This document shows positions 11,973 through 22,284 of a stretch of DNA of 64,000 nt, piece by piece. The notes beneath the pieces are model-generated. The model ran no database searches. It had not been told where the DNA came from and saw only the letters and a list, made by a program, of their open reading frames with translations. The translations under genes and the position numbers were made by a program. Every line of letters begins with the position of its first letter. Position 1 is the first letter of the stretch. The stretch is from Orychophragmus violaceus (Eukaryota > Streptophyta > Magnoliopsida > Brassicales > Brassicaceae): assembly GCA_030180135.1 (NCBI GenBank), contig CM058236.1, positions 51,132,947 through 51,196,946 on the forward strand. The letters are read 5' to 3'.

Positions 11973-12280
11973 TCATCTTAGATGTGCGTCCGAGCTTGAT
12001 GCTAAGGCCGCAAGGGAGTCCGCCGACGTGTTCTCCTTCCTTGTAATTATTGTTAAGTTGAAGAAAATGAGGTCGATTGTTAGTTGTTTGGTTATGCCGA
12101 GGTAAGCATCCATTATTTTGTTTTTGGCTTCATATTCGCCGTTGAAATGGTTTACGACCAATTGCGAGTCATTGTGGGCTTGGATGCGTTTGGCGCCAAC
12201 GGCTTTGGCCAATCGTAGTCCGGCGATCAGAGCTTCATACTCGGCTTCGTTGTTAGAGGCTGAAAAATCCTAGCCAGGAT
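11973..12280 (-). pseudogene. Tat second (archaeal-type) RNase H
   Basis: This 79-codon piece includes HNDSQLVVNHFNGEYEAK and ITRKENTSADSLAALAS, typical of the additional RNase H domain of Tat elements, which also resembles plant RVT_3-type RNase H. The catalytic Asp in NDSQLV and the late Asp in SADSLA remain. It lies between the first RNase H and the integrase, as in intact Tat elements. The N-terminal part is in another frame. Confidence 0.75.
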
Positions 12281-12360
12281 GACTGCTCGAGCACTTCTCC
12301 TGTGGGCGATTCGAGCCGGATTCTGATTCCTGATACGGCCTTTGATGATGATCCGTCCAC

Positions 12361-13355
12361 TTAGAGACTCCAATTTCCTCCTTCCGATTGATCGTCTTGT
12401 GTTATCTTGGGTGGAAGCTCGACAATGAATTCTGCTAGGACCTGAGATTTTACGCCGATCCGTCCTTTGAATTTGTTGTCATACTCGCTCAATTCGATAG
12501 CCCATTTGGCTAGGCTGCTGGACTGGGTCGGGCTATGTAGGATTGATCTTAGAGGCATGATAGGGAGGATGATGATTGGATGCGACTAGAAATAGGGCCT
12601 GAGATTTCTCGCCGACTTGACGACCGCTAGGGCCAAATTTTCGATTGTCGGATATCGAGTTTCTGCTCCATCTAACGTATTGCTGACATAGAAGATTGGC
12701 TTTTGTTCGCTGCGATCCTCTTTTACTAGCACCCCGCTTACTGCCGCGCTTGATACTGCTATGTAGAGATAGAGTGTCTCTCCTTCTTCCGGCTTGGCTA
12801 GTATTGGAGGTGTGGTAAGGTATTCTTTCAGCCGTTGGAAAGCTTCCTCGCACTTTTCATCCCATTCGATTTTTTTTTGTTTCCTCTCAAGAGTTGGTGA
12901 AAGGGGAGACACTTGTTCGTTGATCTGGAGATAAATTGGTTAAGTGCGGTGATTCTTCTGGTCAGCCTCTGCACCTCGCGGGTTTTGGTTGAAGACGGTA
13001 GGTTCATTATTGACGTTTTTTGCTTCAGGTTTGCTTAGATCCCTCGTTCCGTCACGACGTAACCTAAGAATTCACCTGAGGTAACGCCGAAGGTGCACTT
13101 CGCTGGATTCAATTTCATCCGTAGTCGTTCAAGATGTCGAAACATGTTTTAAATGGGTGACGTGGTCCGTCGCCATTAGTGATTTTATGAGCATATTGTC
13201 GTTGTAGACTTCCATGGTTTGGTCGAGTTGTTCTGCGAACATTTTGTTGACGAGGCGTTGGTATGTCGCCCCTGCGTTTTTCAGACCAAACATCATGACC
13301 TTATAACAGAAAGTTCATCGATCCGTTATGAACGAGGTTTTTTCTCTAGCATATG
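12361..13355 (-). pseudogene. Tat reverse transcriptase (C-terminal) and first RNase H
   Basis: Recognisable segments are FGLKNAGATYQRLVNKMF (thumb-proximal reverse transcriptase, near 13230-13300), then the RNase H start KIEWDEKCEEAFQRLKEYL and LYLYIAVSSAAVSGVLVKED (12586-12912), and its end AKWAIELSEYDNKFKGR (12361-12558). Frame changes and stops separate the pieces. The reverse transcriptase active-site aspartates are altered, so it is non-functional. In the live element this polyprotein copies genomic RNA into DNA and removes the RNA strand. Confidence 0.8.
13351..13355 (+). other. Target-site duplication ATATG, left copy (CRM insertion)
   Basis: ATATG at 13351-13355 abuts the CRM LTR start and recurs at 27219-27223 immediately after the other LTR end. 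Five-base duplications are standard for Ty3/gypsy integrase. Confidence 0.9.
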
Positions 13356-13506
13356 TGATGTGAGATGCTATGGGTGGTAGAGAGAGAGAGAGATAGGTCG
13401 TTGGCCGGCCGAGAGTGGCTGTGGCCGCGGGTGATGATCGAGCGGGACGAGAAGCTGGCCGATGGCGCTCTCTTCTCGTCAAGTGATGATCGGATGGTGT
13501 TTCAAG
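13356..13506 (-). repeat. CRM 3' LTR, distal 151 bp
   Basis: Identical in layout to 26302-26450 (GA repeat, then GGTCGTTGGCCGGCCGAGAG). It ends in TCAAG, the left target duplication of the copia insertion; the intact LTR reads TCAGG here. Confidence 0.9.
13502..13506 (+). other. Target-site duplication TCAAG (copia insertion, left)
   Basis: The right copy is TCAGG at 20326-20330. The intact CRM LTR (26444-26456) reads TTTCAGGAACT, so TCAGG is ancestral and the left copy has one substitution. Confidence 0.8.
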
Positions 13507-14237
13507 TGTTGGGAATGTCCTGAAATCTATTTGTACTTACTCTGAAAGAAAGTCGTGTTGTCGAGATGAGACAATCATATGACACTAGGTACTCGTAATG
13601 CTTTGCTAGAAGCCACTTATGATCAATGAGTTTAGAACTCATTGCTAGTGTTATATGATCCTACAGGGTCACACACCTAAGCAAACTGGACATTGAATGT
13701 GAGGTTGATCATTAACGTAATGATCGGATGAATGCATATTTGATATGCATTCGATGTCATCTTTTCTGGGCAGTGTCGATCGACGCACTATGTGTATCGG
13801 TCGACACGGATCGACTGTGTCGATCGACACAAAGAGTGTGTCGGTCAACACAACTCGCGGATTAGCAGATTAAATCGGTTTAATCATTAGTTAATCCCGT
13901 TGCGGTTTAAGTCGACATATATAAGATATATGGTAGACCTAAACTCGATTCTAACCTAATTGATAGCCACCAGAAACAGAAAAGAAACCTCTCTGGAGAT
14001 AAGATCTCTGATAGGCACTAGCATCCCTGCTGTCCAGTTCTGTGTGCGTGTGGATACCAGTAGAGGCGCAGCACTTGAGGCGCTCTAGATCTCGATTACT
14101 TGCTAAGACTTCCGCTGCATTAATCACCAGGTAATTCTGAGATCCCAATGATTCAATTACATGAACCTGTAGATCCTAGGCTCGGAATTCAGACTAGGAT
14201 TGCCTAATTGGATTAGGAATCTGCTAGAAATTCCACA
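13507..14237 (+). repeat. Copia 5' LTR (731 bp)
   Basis: Starts TGTTGGGAATGTCC and ends ATTCCACA just before the PBS. It carries hairpin modules at 13773-13807 and 13817-13851, and a TATA-like ATATATAAGATATATGG at about 13916-13932, about 65 bp after the second module. Confidence 0.9.
13773..13851 (+). repeat. Hairpin modules 1 and 2 in the copia 5' LTR
   Basis: Each module is a 14 bp arm, a 7 nt spacer and a 14 bp arm. Module 1: GTGTCGATCGACGC (13773-13786), ACTATGT, GTATCGGTCGACAC (13794-13807). Module 2: GTGTCGATCGACAC (13817-13830), AAAGAGT, GTGTCGGTCAACAC (13838-13851). Each arm is nearly self-palindromic and the two arms also pair with each other. Identical positions recur in the 3' LTR (19860-19894, 19904-19938). 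Confidence 0.9.
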
Positions 14238-14239
14238 AG

Positions 14240-14251
14240 TGGTATCAGAGC
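14240..14251 (+). other. Primer binding site (tRNA-Met initiator type)
   Basis: TGGTATCAGAGC follows the LTR by two bases and matches the 3' end complement of plant initiator tRNA-Met, the usual copia primer. Confidence 0.85.
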
Positions 14252-14399
14252 TTTAGGGTTCCATTGAATCTGTAGCATGTTGATTAGATTAGTTGAATCT
14301 GAATCTCTGTATAGTTGATACAAGCATGCTGAAATTCGTTTTTATGAAAATCTAGTTTTTAGGTTTTTTGATTGAAAAACGATTAGGGCTTATCGCACT

Positions 14400-14732
14400 G
14401 TGTCGATCGACACCAAACGGGTATCGGTCGACACAGAAGGATAACCCGAATAGAACTTATTCACCTGGTGTCGATCGACACAAGAGTTGTGTCGGTCGAC
14501 ACAGACCTCGCTAGAATGATGAATCGGTTCAATTGGATTGGACCGGTTATCGAGCTTGGTTAATAATGGTTTAACTGCGATTGGTTTGATTAGGTTGGTG
14601 TCGACCGATGCTAGTGTAGCATCGATCGACACTGACCGGTATTCAAAACCGGATCAATTGGATTGATCGGTTATCGCGGATTGCTTTTGGTTACTCTGTA
14701 TCAATCGACACTATAGTAGTGTCGGTCGACAT
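14400..14732 (+). repeat. Hairpin modules 3 to 6 in the copia leader
   Basis: Four modules with the same 14-7-14 layout: 14400-14434 (spacer CAAACGG), 14468-14502 (AAGAGTT), 14598-14632 (TAGTGTA) and 14698-14732 (TATAGTA). In module 5 the inner arm ends read GATGC and GCATC instead of GACAC and GTGTC, a paired change that preserves complementarity. Spacer sequence varies freely but its length is always seven. Confidence 0.9.
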
Positions 14733-15320
14733 CAGATTCGATGATTGGGTTTTGGAACCTGCAATCACAGAACCAAAGCATGATAAATCAATTAATTATA
14801 AGAATTAAAACATAATAAAACTGAACGTTTTAATGATTCCGTTCCTCAACTCAAATATCAAGTGATACTTGATGTCTTTCCAATCTTGTCAACTGTCAAG
14901 ACTCGTTTCATTGAGTGATAGGCTTGCAGTGCAAGGTGTCCACAATTACATGAGTAAGGCAGGAAGTAATCGTGTTGATGGGCTTGCAGTGCAAGGCGTC
15001 AACAATTACATGACTGAAAAGATTGGTTTACTTGACTGGGCCATCAAAATCGTTTTGGGCTCAGAGACATCAGGTGGATTTGACATAAGATGTCAGTCCA
15101 CAACCAAGAGTTGTATTGGATACAACTAGCAAGGTTGTTGCTTACCTAGATAGCTAAATTTGGGTGACAGCCAGTGGCTCACTCAAGTTTAGTGAAGTAT
15201 GGGTCTTGGATAATTATATTCATGTGAGGAAACATTGTTTGAATATAATGCGAGTTTTCTTAAATGTTAAGACTTCTTATTTCTTGAACATCATAACTAA
15301 AACTCCCTTGTTTTTCAGCT

Positions 15321-16199
15321 ATGTCTAGCACAAACCATCGTAACAATTTCTCCCTGCGATCCGTCCTTGAGAAGGACAAGTTAAATGGATCAAACTTTCT
15401 TGAATGGTATCGGAACTTGAGAATTGTTCTCAAACAGGAGAAAAAGGACTATGTCCTTGAGAAAGTTCTCCCTAAGAAGTACCGAGCCAATGCCTGGCAG
15501 TCAGATAAGGATGCTTGGGATAAGCATTCTAATGATGCGGTGGATGTGAGTTGTCTCATGTTGGCTACCATGAACTCAGAATTGCAGAAGCAATATGAGT
15601 ACGTGGAGTCGCCAAAAGAGATGATCACTGGCCTGAAAAGTATGTTTCAGGAGCAGGCACGAACTCAGAGATACCAGACGGTTAGGTCTCTGATTGAGTG
15701 CAAGCTACCAATGGGCGAACCAGTTAGTCCTCATGTCATTAAGATGATGGGTTATATTGATAACCTGGGGAAACTGGATTGTCCCATTAGCCAAGAGTTG
15801 GCTACTGACATCATTCTACAGTCACTGCCGTCAAGCTATGATCAATTTGTTATGAACTATAACATGAACAACTTGACGAAGACGTTGACTGAATTGCATG
15901 GGATGCTTAAGACTGCTGAACCTAACATCAAGAAGGACACCCCAGATGTCCTTATGGTACAAAAGGGTAAAAAGTTTAAGAAACTTGGTAAGAACAAAGG
16001 TGATGGCAAGACGAGCTCGATTGTGAATCCAAGCGAGTCTGGCCATGCTCCTAAGGTTAAAACCAGTCCTTCTGAAGATGTTAAGTGCCGTTATTGTAAC
16101 GGTTATGGGCATTTGAAAAGAAACAGCAATAAATTCTTGGAAGATTATGAGAAGCTGAAGAAGACGTACGAGACTTCTTCTTCAGGTATTATGTTATAG
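15321..16199 (+). CDS. Copia Gag (292 aa)
   Basis: Begins MSSTNHRNNFSLRSVLEKDK with the typical copia Gag opening LNGSNFLEWYRNLRIVL (residues 22-38). The UBN2-type Gag domain follows, with DVSCLMLATMNSELQKQYEY and the LPSSYDQFVMNYNMN motif near residue 170. A zinc knuckle CRYCNGYGHLKRNS lies near residue 254; its last Cys is replaced by Ser (expected CX2CX4HX4C), which should weaken RNA binding. The ORF stops at TAG 16197-16199, before the protease; in relatives Gag and Pol are one frame. Gag builds the particle. It is the only intact ORF of this element. Confidence 0.85.
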   Translation: MSSTNHRNNFSLRSVLEKDKLNGSNFLEWYRNLRIVLKQEKKDYVLEKVLPKKYRANAWQSDKDAWDKHSNDAVDVSCLMLATMNSELQKQYEYVESPKEMITGLKSMFQEQARTQRYQTVRSLIECKLPMGEPVSPHVIKMMGYIDNLGKLDCPISQELATDIILQSLPSSYDQFVMNYNMNNLTKTLTELHGMLKTAEPNIKKDTPDVLMVQKGKKFKKLGKNKGDGKTSSIVNPSESGHAPKVKTSPSEDVKCRYCNGYGHLKRNSNKFLEDYEKLKKTYETSSSGIML

Positions 16200-16791
16200 A
16201 AGTAAATGTTACTTCTTATAGTCCTACTTATTGGGTATTGGATACCGGCTGTGGTACTCATATTTTGTGAAAATGTGCAGGGCCTGAGCAAAAGTAGGAC
16301 TATGGAGAAAGGACAAGTGGATCTACGCGTGGAAATGGAGCAAGAGTTGCTGCATTAGCCGTAGGAGTATTTCAATTGTTTTCTTTTATGGCATGTTTTG
16401 AACTTAAAACTGCTACTATGTATCTGCTATGAGCAGAAAGATTATTTCTAATCCTTGTTTGGATATGAAAGGATATCAGTTTTCAAATTAAGAATAAGTG
16501 TTATTCATTTGATTACAGTGATATATTTTATAGTAGCAATCCATTAGAGAATGGACTTTATGTTCTAAACCAGAATGTGCATAAATATAACATTAATACC
16601 AAGAGATTCAAGTCAAATGATACGAATCAAACTTCTCTCTAGCATTGTCATTTTGGGCCACATAAATGAGATACAGATTCAGAAGCTCCATAGTGATGGA
16701 CTTTTGGGCTCATCTGATTATGAATCACAATGAGTAAAGTGAATCTTGTTTATTGGGTAAAATGACAAAGGCTCCTTTCGGAAAAAGGGTA

Positions 16792-16826
16792 GTGTCGATC
16801 GACACAAACGATGCATCGGTCGACAC
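16792..16826 (+). repeat. Hairpin module 7 inside the copia integrase relic
   Basis: GTGTCGATCGACAC, spacer AAACGAT, GCATCGGTCGACAC, followed by AGGTCGCGAAC. It lies between the zinc-binding and catalytic parts of the integrase relic, where it has no coding meaning, suggesting it was added to the element. Confidence 0.9.
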
Positions 16827-17659
16827 AGGTCGCGAACGGATAAAATGAAAGGGCCAGAGGCTTATTGGGCTTTATGCATACGGATGTATATGGGCCGATG
16901 AGCAGTAATGCTAGAGGAAATTTTCAGTACTTCATTACCTTTACTGATATTTTCAGTAGGTACGGTTATGTCTTGTTAATAAGACATAAATCAGAATCTT
17001 TTGAAAAGTTCAAAGAGTTCCAGAATGAAGTATAGAATCAATTTGGCAAAAGAGTTGAAGCTCTATGATGAGATCATGGAGGTGAATACTTAAGTCAATA
17101 ATTAAGTGATCATCTAATAGATTGTGAAAGTGTTTCACAATTCAATCCTCATGTATCGAACTTTATTAGATATAGTTTGATCAATGATGAATCACTTAGA
17201 TCTTCCATTATCCTTCTAAGAATAAGCTCTAGGAAAGGTCTGAGTTTACATTAAATAGTGTTCCATCAAAATCAGTTACAGAGATTTCACATGAGATGTG
17301 GAATGGAAATGTTTCTGATTTATCCATCATGAAGATTTGGAGTTGTGAGACTTATATAAAACGTTTAATCTCTGATAAGCTCACACCCAAATCTGATAAG
17401 TACTGCTTCATTGGTTGTCCTGACGAAACCAAGGCGTGCTACTTTTACAACCAGTTTGAGAACAAATTGTTTGTTGCTCGGAACTATGTTTTCTTGAGAA
17501 AGACTTTCTTTCCAAGAAGAACAGTGGGAGTAAAGTACAACTCGAAGAAATTCGAGAATCACAGGAGACTGTTCAACCCGATGAGGAAGAGCAGCAGTTG
17601 GATCTACAAAGAGTTGTAGAACCTGCAACTGTGGTGCCTGAGGTTTGCAAGGATCTGAT

Positions 17660-17850
17660 GAATGAATATTAGATATACATTCAAAAGCGAGTTTTAAAGA
17701 TGTGTCGATCGACGCAAAAGTTGCATCGATCGACACAGGTCGCGAACCAAAATATTTTGGTTTATGATTTAATTAACTACGGTTTAAATCTTGGTTAATT
17801 AGATCGTGGTAAAAGTCTACATATGAGATATGTGCGTGACTTTTAACACA
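17660..17850 (+). repeat. LTR-like segment with hairpin module 8 inside the copia
   Basis: Module 8 is GTGTCGATCGACGC (17702-17715), AAAAGTT, GCATCGATCGACAC (17723-17736). It again precedes AGGTCGCGAAC. The flanks parallel the LTR: an ATGAATGxATATT-like lead (17659), and downstream an AT-rich GGTTTAA / TTAATTA stretch ending CTACATATGAGATATGTG, comparable to the LTR's GACATATATAAGATATATGG. It looks like a diverged internal copy of the LTR U3 core. Confidence 0.65.
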
Positions 17851-18799
17851 AGACTGAAGCTCGTAGATCCAATAGGATCCGTCACGAACCCGAGAAATGG
17901 GGATTTCTCGTAACCAATTGACGTGATCTACTGATCATTGAAAGTGACGGGCCTGCGAAATTTGAAGAAGCAATGATGGGCCTTGACTCCGAAAGTGGCT
18001 AAAAGCCGCTGAATCCGGAATGGCGATGTCCAAAGCTGGATTGGTGGAAAAGGTTTCAAGTAAATTCATGGTATTAACTGTGAAGAAACCTAATCCCAGA
18101 CACCATGCTTATGTCCATTCGGATTCTCCTAGCAACCGCCACTCATAATGGTTATGAGATCTGGCAGATGGATGTGAAAAAACAGTTTTCCTTAATGGAA
18201 TTCTGAAAAGGGATGTGTACATGACACAACCTGAAGTTTTCATTGATCCTAATGAAGCCAGGAAGATATGCAAGCTTCATCGATCCATTTATGGATTGAA
18301 GCAAGCATCTCGGAGTTGGAATCTTCGTTTTGATAAAGAAGTCAAAAGGTTTGATTTCGTCATAAATGAAGTGGAAACATGTGTTTACAAGAAGACTAGT
18401 GGGAGCGCAATTGCATTTCTAGTATTGTATGTTGATAACATACTACTTCTCGGAAATGAAGTTCCATTGTATAAGTCTGTTAAGACTTGACTCGAAAGTT
18501 GTTTTTCGATGAGAAATATGGGAGAAACCATATACATTCTTGGAATAAGAATCTATGGAGATAGATTAGACAAGCTAATTGGATTGTGTCAAGATACTTA
18601 TGTGATAAGTTCTTACACAGATCCAGTATGCATGATTCCAAGAAGGACTTTGTGCAAATGACTCTTGGTATTACTCTTAGCAAGACGCAGTGTCCTTCGA
18701 CACACGCTGAGCTAGGGCGAATGAGGGTCAGGCTACTGCTAAAGGCATTAGATGTCTTAAGATGTGATCTTAATTTTAGTGGGAGTCAATGTTATTAAT

Positions 18800-19593
18800 T
18801 TTAGTTATGATATGATGTTCGTATAAACATAATATGATTATGTTATTGAAATCTGACATCTGTATTATTTAATAATGGTTATTAAATAATAGTCCCAAAG
18901 TAATTTATGACATTTTATAGGTCATCAAGTATGTGACTTGATCATGAAACCCTATAAATAATAAATGACATAAATTATGTTTGTCCCTGGTCGAGGTTGT
19001 TAAAGTGGGACATTAACAACCACGTGAGACTAGTATGTGAGGTGACTGATGACTAAGTTTCATGGAGTCATTAATAAGAGTATTAAAGTCAATCACATAG
19101 GTATGTGTCAGAGAACACATGATCGGACATGACCCACTGATGAGAACTCTACGGGATAGTTATATAAGTGTCATGAGAGTTTTCATTACGACTATAGAGT
19201 ATAGTCCTTAGACCTGAGTTCATCATGATTTCTTACATGTGAATTGGTCCGCTTTGACCTTGTCAAACGTCAGCCGTAACTGGTGATCATAAAGACATTG
19301 ATTGGGCGTATCATGAAGCGTGTGAAGGAACAGGGATGGAACAAGATGGGAATTGTCCCTCCTATATAACAGGAGATAAATATCTCAGGGCCCATCGAAG
19401 ATTTGATACTGAGAAAATGTGTGGCCACACTCAAACGAGGTGATTGTCAGTCGTTTGGCTTGTCAGTATGAATCGGAATTCGATGAACATGATTTTGGCT
19501 TAATAAGGATGACACGGATCTTGCCTTATGCCGGATCGAGATATAGTGACGAAGGGATTATAGGAATAGATGATTCCAGTACAAGTGGGAGAT
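18800..19593 (+). other. Copia 3' non-coding region and polypurine tract
   Basis: No protein frame is readable, though this is where RNase H should end. The polypurine tract AAGTGGGAGA (about 19583-19592) immediately precedes the 3' LTR, as required for plus-strand DNA priming. Confidence 0.6.
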
Positions 19594-20325
19594 TGTTGGG
19601 AATGTCCTGAAATCTATTTGTATTTACTCTGAGAGAAAGTCGTGTTGTCGAGATGAGACAATCATATGACACTAGGTACTCGTAATGCTTTGCTAGAAGC
19701 CACTTATGATCAATGAGTTTAGAACTCATTGCTAGTGTTATATGATCCTACAGGGTCACACACCTAAGCAAACTGGACATTGAATGTGAGGTTGATCATT
19801 AACGTAATGATCGGATGAATGCATATTTGATATGCATTCGATGTCATCTTTTCTGGGCAGTGTCGATCGACGCACTATGTGTATCGGTCGACACGGATCG
19901 ACTGTGTCGATCGACACAAAGAGTGTGTCGGTCGACACAACTCGCGGATTAGCAGATTAAATCGGTTTAATCATTAGTTAATCCCGTTGCGGTTTAAGTC
20001 GACATATATAAGATATATGGTCGACCTAAACTCGATTCTAACCTAATTGATAGCCACCAGAAATAGAAAAGAAACCTCTCTGGAGATAAGATCTCTGATA
20101 GGCACTAGCATCCCTGCTGTCCAGTTCTGTGTGCGTGTGGATACCAGTAGAGGCGCAGCACTTGAGACGCTCTAGATCTCGATTACTTGCTAAGACTTCC
20201 GCTGCATTAATCACCAGGTAATTCTGAGATCCCAATGATTCAATTACATGAACCTGTAGATCCTAGGCTCGGAATTCAGACTAGGATTGCCTAATTGGAT
20301 TAGGAATCTGCTAGAAATTCCTTCA
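19594..20325 (+). repeat. Copia 3' LTR (732 bp)
   Basis: Matches 13507-14237 with roughly seven substitutions noticed by eye plus a changed terminus (CCTTCA versus CCACA). It carries the hairpin modules at 19860-19894 and 19904-19938. Confidence 0.9.
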
Positions 20326-20330
20326 TCAGG

Positions 20331-21102
20331 AACTAGAGAACTTCAAGAACACTTAGAATATGTGGGCAGCAAGCAAAAACCAATAGATCCAATTCTCCAA
20401 AGGGGTAGCCGCGCAAAGGAGAGAGAGATCGCCTAAAACACTTAGGGTTTCTTAGTTTAAACTTGCTTAGCGTTTCATAAAATCAAAAGAGTGTTTAAGT
20501 AATACAACTGAAAACGAATGGGCCTAAAGAACAGGGGCCATCGAAAATTACTAAGAAAAATAAGAGAAAAAAAGACTTAAAACGAAAAAGGAAAGTCTTG
20601 GTCGAAAATAGAGAAGAGGCCGGTCTGTCTCTCTAATGAATGGGCCTCGGATCACCTCGTTAAAAACCTTGTGAATAAAACCCATTTGGGACAAAACTTC
20701 ACAAGGGAAAAAGAGTATGATCTTTATCCCAGAGGCAGACCGGTCAAAGAATCATCTGGCTCGATGCAGAAGATCATGGTCGGTCCGTGCGTTCAGAGTA
20801 TGGGCCAGGGCGTGGTCTGCTATCATGGGCCGTCAGCTTCGGTATGGATCATCCTCCGGGCCAACTGATTCAGGACAGGTTGTCCTTGGTCGAGATGGCC
20901 AAGCTGGGTCGTCATGTCTTCTAAGCTTGTCCTCGAGATCAGCTGCTCCATGACATTGTTGAATTCGGCCTGTATCTGTCGCTGTCCCGAACGCGTCCTT
21001 AGTACATCTCGCATGGTCGGGAACAGGTCGGTCAGCTTCTTGGTAGAGCCTGGTCCGTCTTGTTCGTCCAACTCAGTGTCGGCCAAGCTGATGTCCTCAT
21101 CA
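20331..21102 (-). repeat. CRM 3' LTR, main part (split by copia)
   Basis: Continues directly from 13506 once the copia insertion and one copy of its target duplication are removed. It ends at 21102 next to a minus-strand polypurine tract. The companion piece is 13356-13506. The integrase C-terminal reading frame extends into it to 20823. Confidence 0.9.
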
Positions 21103-22251
21103 TTCCCACCCTCTTGAAGAGGTTCTGGCCTCAGAACGGTATCACCTGCACAATAAGGAGACAAATCAGCAACATTAAAACTCGACGATATGCTCATCTC
21201 ACCTGGGAGTTCCAATTGGTAGGCGTTGTCGTTGATCTTCTTTAGGACCCGGAATGGTCCATCTCCACGTGGAGCAAGCTTGGACTTCCTCTTGTTTCTG
21301 AACCGTTCGGGTCGCATGTGAACCCAAATCCAGTCGCCTGGCCTAATGTCGATCTCCTTCCTGTGTTTGTTGGCTTGCTTCTTGTACTGCTCCGTCCTCT
21401 TCTCGATGTTCTCCTTGACCGCATGGTGTAGCTTGGCGACAGCCTCAGCCTTGCGCTCTCCATCAAGATTGATGAACTCCAATGCTGGCAGTGGCTTCAG
21501 ATCAAGTGGCGTATCTGGCTTAAATCCATAAACAACCTCAAAAGGAGACATCTTAGTAGCAGAGTGTTTGGCACCATTATAAGCAAACTCAACAAAAGGA
21601 ATGCAATCCAACCAATGTGATAAATTTTTTACCAACTGTGGCCCTTAAGAGGGCTGAGAGAGTCCGGTTCACGACCTCGGTCTGTCCATCATTCTGTGGA
21701 TGACAAGTGGTCGAGAACAGTAGCTTGGTACCAAGCTTCCTCCACAACGTTCTCCAAAAGTGACCTAGGAAGGTCGGGTCACGGTCCAAGACGATGGTCC
21801 GTGGCAGTCCGGGCAATCTGACCACTTCTTTAAAGAAGAGATCGGCTGTCTGTGTCGCATCATTCGTCTTAGAACACGGTATGAAGTGAGTCATCTTTGA
21901 AAACCGGTCGACCACAACGAAGATCGCATCCTTGTTCCTGATCTTAGGCAAGCCAAGCACAAAATCCATAGAAATATCGACCCATGGTCGGTTAGGTATA
22001 GGCAACGGTAAGTAAAGACCATGAGGATGTGACCTGTTGGACTTAAGGCATGTGATGCACTTGGAGCAGAAACGCTCCGTGTCTCGCTTCTGATGTGGCC
22101 AATAGAAGTGCTCTACTAGGACGCTCAGTGTCTTGTCCACACCAAAGTGTCCCATCAGTCCTCCTCCATGGGATTCTCGGATCAGGAGCTCTCTCATCGA
22201 TCCCTGAGGAATGCACAGCCGCTTGCCCCTGAACAGGAAACCGTTATGCAA
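20823..22251 (-). pseudogene. CRM integrase and C-terminal tail running into the LTR
   Basis: The first piece (22251-21589) has the zinc-binding HHCC region (ESHGGGLMGHFGVDKT ... FCSKCITC) and the catalytic core: WVDISMDFVLGLP (Asp), IVLDRDPTFLGHF (Asp) and NDGQTEVVNRT (Glu). A frameshift near 21600-21640 leads to the second piece (21635-20823) with VEFAYNGAKHSATKMSPFEV, the GPFRVLKKINDNAYQLELPG module and a long acidic tail. The tail crosses the LTR border at 21102 and ends at 20823 inside the LTR. In the CRM clade such LTR-overlapping C-termini carry the targeting motif linked to centromeric integration; that role here is inference. Confidence 0.8.
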
Positions 22252-22284
22252 GTAGAAAAATCCTTTCGGTCCTTTGCTACATTC

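Larger units (their letters stand above)
10481..13355 (-). mobile_element. Tat-lineage Ty3/gypsy element, 3' half
   Basis: Reading minus-strand from 13355 downward: the second half of a reverse transcriptase (degraded catalytic box VYNDNMLIKS near 13190, versus the usual YIDD), an RNase H, a second archaeal-type RNase H, and an integrase. Two RNase H domains in this order are the hallmark of the Tat (Ogre/TatII) lineage. The upstream half of the same reverse transcriptase lies at 27219-27745: its frame ends NQILMHPY at the ATATG duplication, and the continuation resumes at 13355. The 13.9 kb between is an insertion. Confidence 0.85.
16200..18790 (+). pseudogene. Copia Pol relics (protease, integrase, reverse transcriptase)
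   Basis: Broken frames only. YWVLDTGCGTHI at 16230 is a protease DTG relic. GLMHTDVYGPMS and YFITFTDIFSRYGYVLL (16860-16975) are integrase core relics. Post-integrase sequence is readable at 17296-17619 (MKIWSCETYIKRLISDKLTP). A reverse transcriptase piece at 18215-18490 has LHRSIYGLKQASRSWNLRFDK, but YVDNILLLGN replaces the catalytic YVDD. RNase H is essentially absent between 18500 and 19590. Two hairpin modules interrupt this region. It cannot encode active enzymes. Confidence 0.8.
13507..20325 (+). mobile_element. Ty1/copia retrotransposon nested in the CRM LTR, hairpin-module family
   Basis: 6.8 kb element in plus orientation: LTR 13507-14237, PBS TGGTATCAGAGC at 14240-14251 (initiator tRNA-Met), a 1 kb leader, a Gag ORF at 15321-16199, decayed protease, integrase and reverse transcriptase, a polypurine tract ending AAGTGGGAGA before 19594, and LTR 19594-20325. 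The five-base duplication is TCAAG/TCAGG. The LTRs are about 99% identical by eye, although the polymerase is in ruins, which suggests mobilisation in trans. Ten copies of a 35 bp hairpin module lie in the LTRs and interior. Confidence 0.9.

Noticed and set aside
13773..14732. CRISPR-like regular repeats
   Set aside because: Spacing is irregular, the repeats are hairpins inside an LTR retrotransposon, and the DNA is plant.
15321..16199. Gag of the nested copia as a domesticated host gene
   Set aside because: It sits in its own element between matched LTRs and has lost a zinc ligand; nothing indicates host use.
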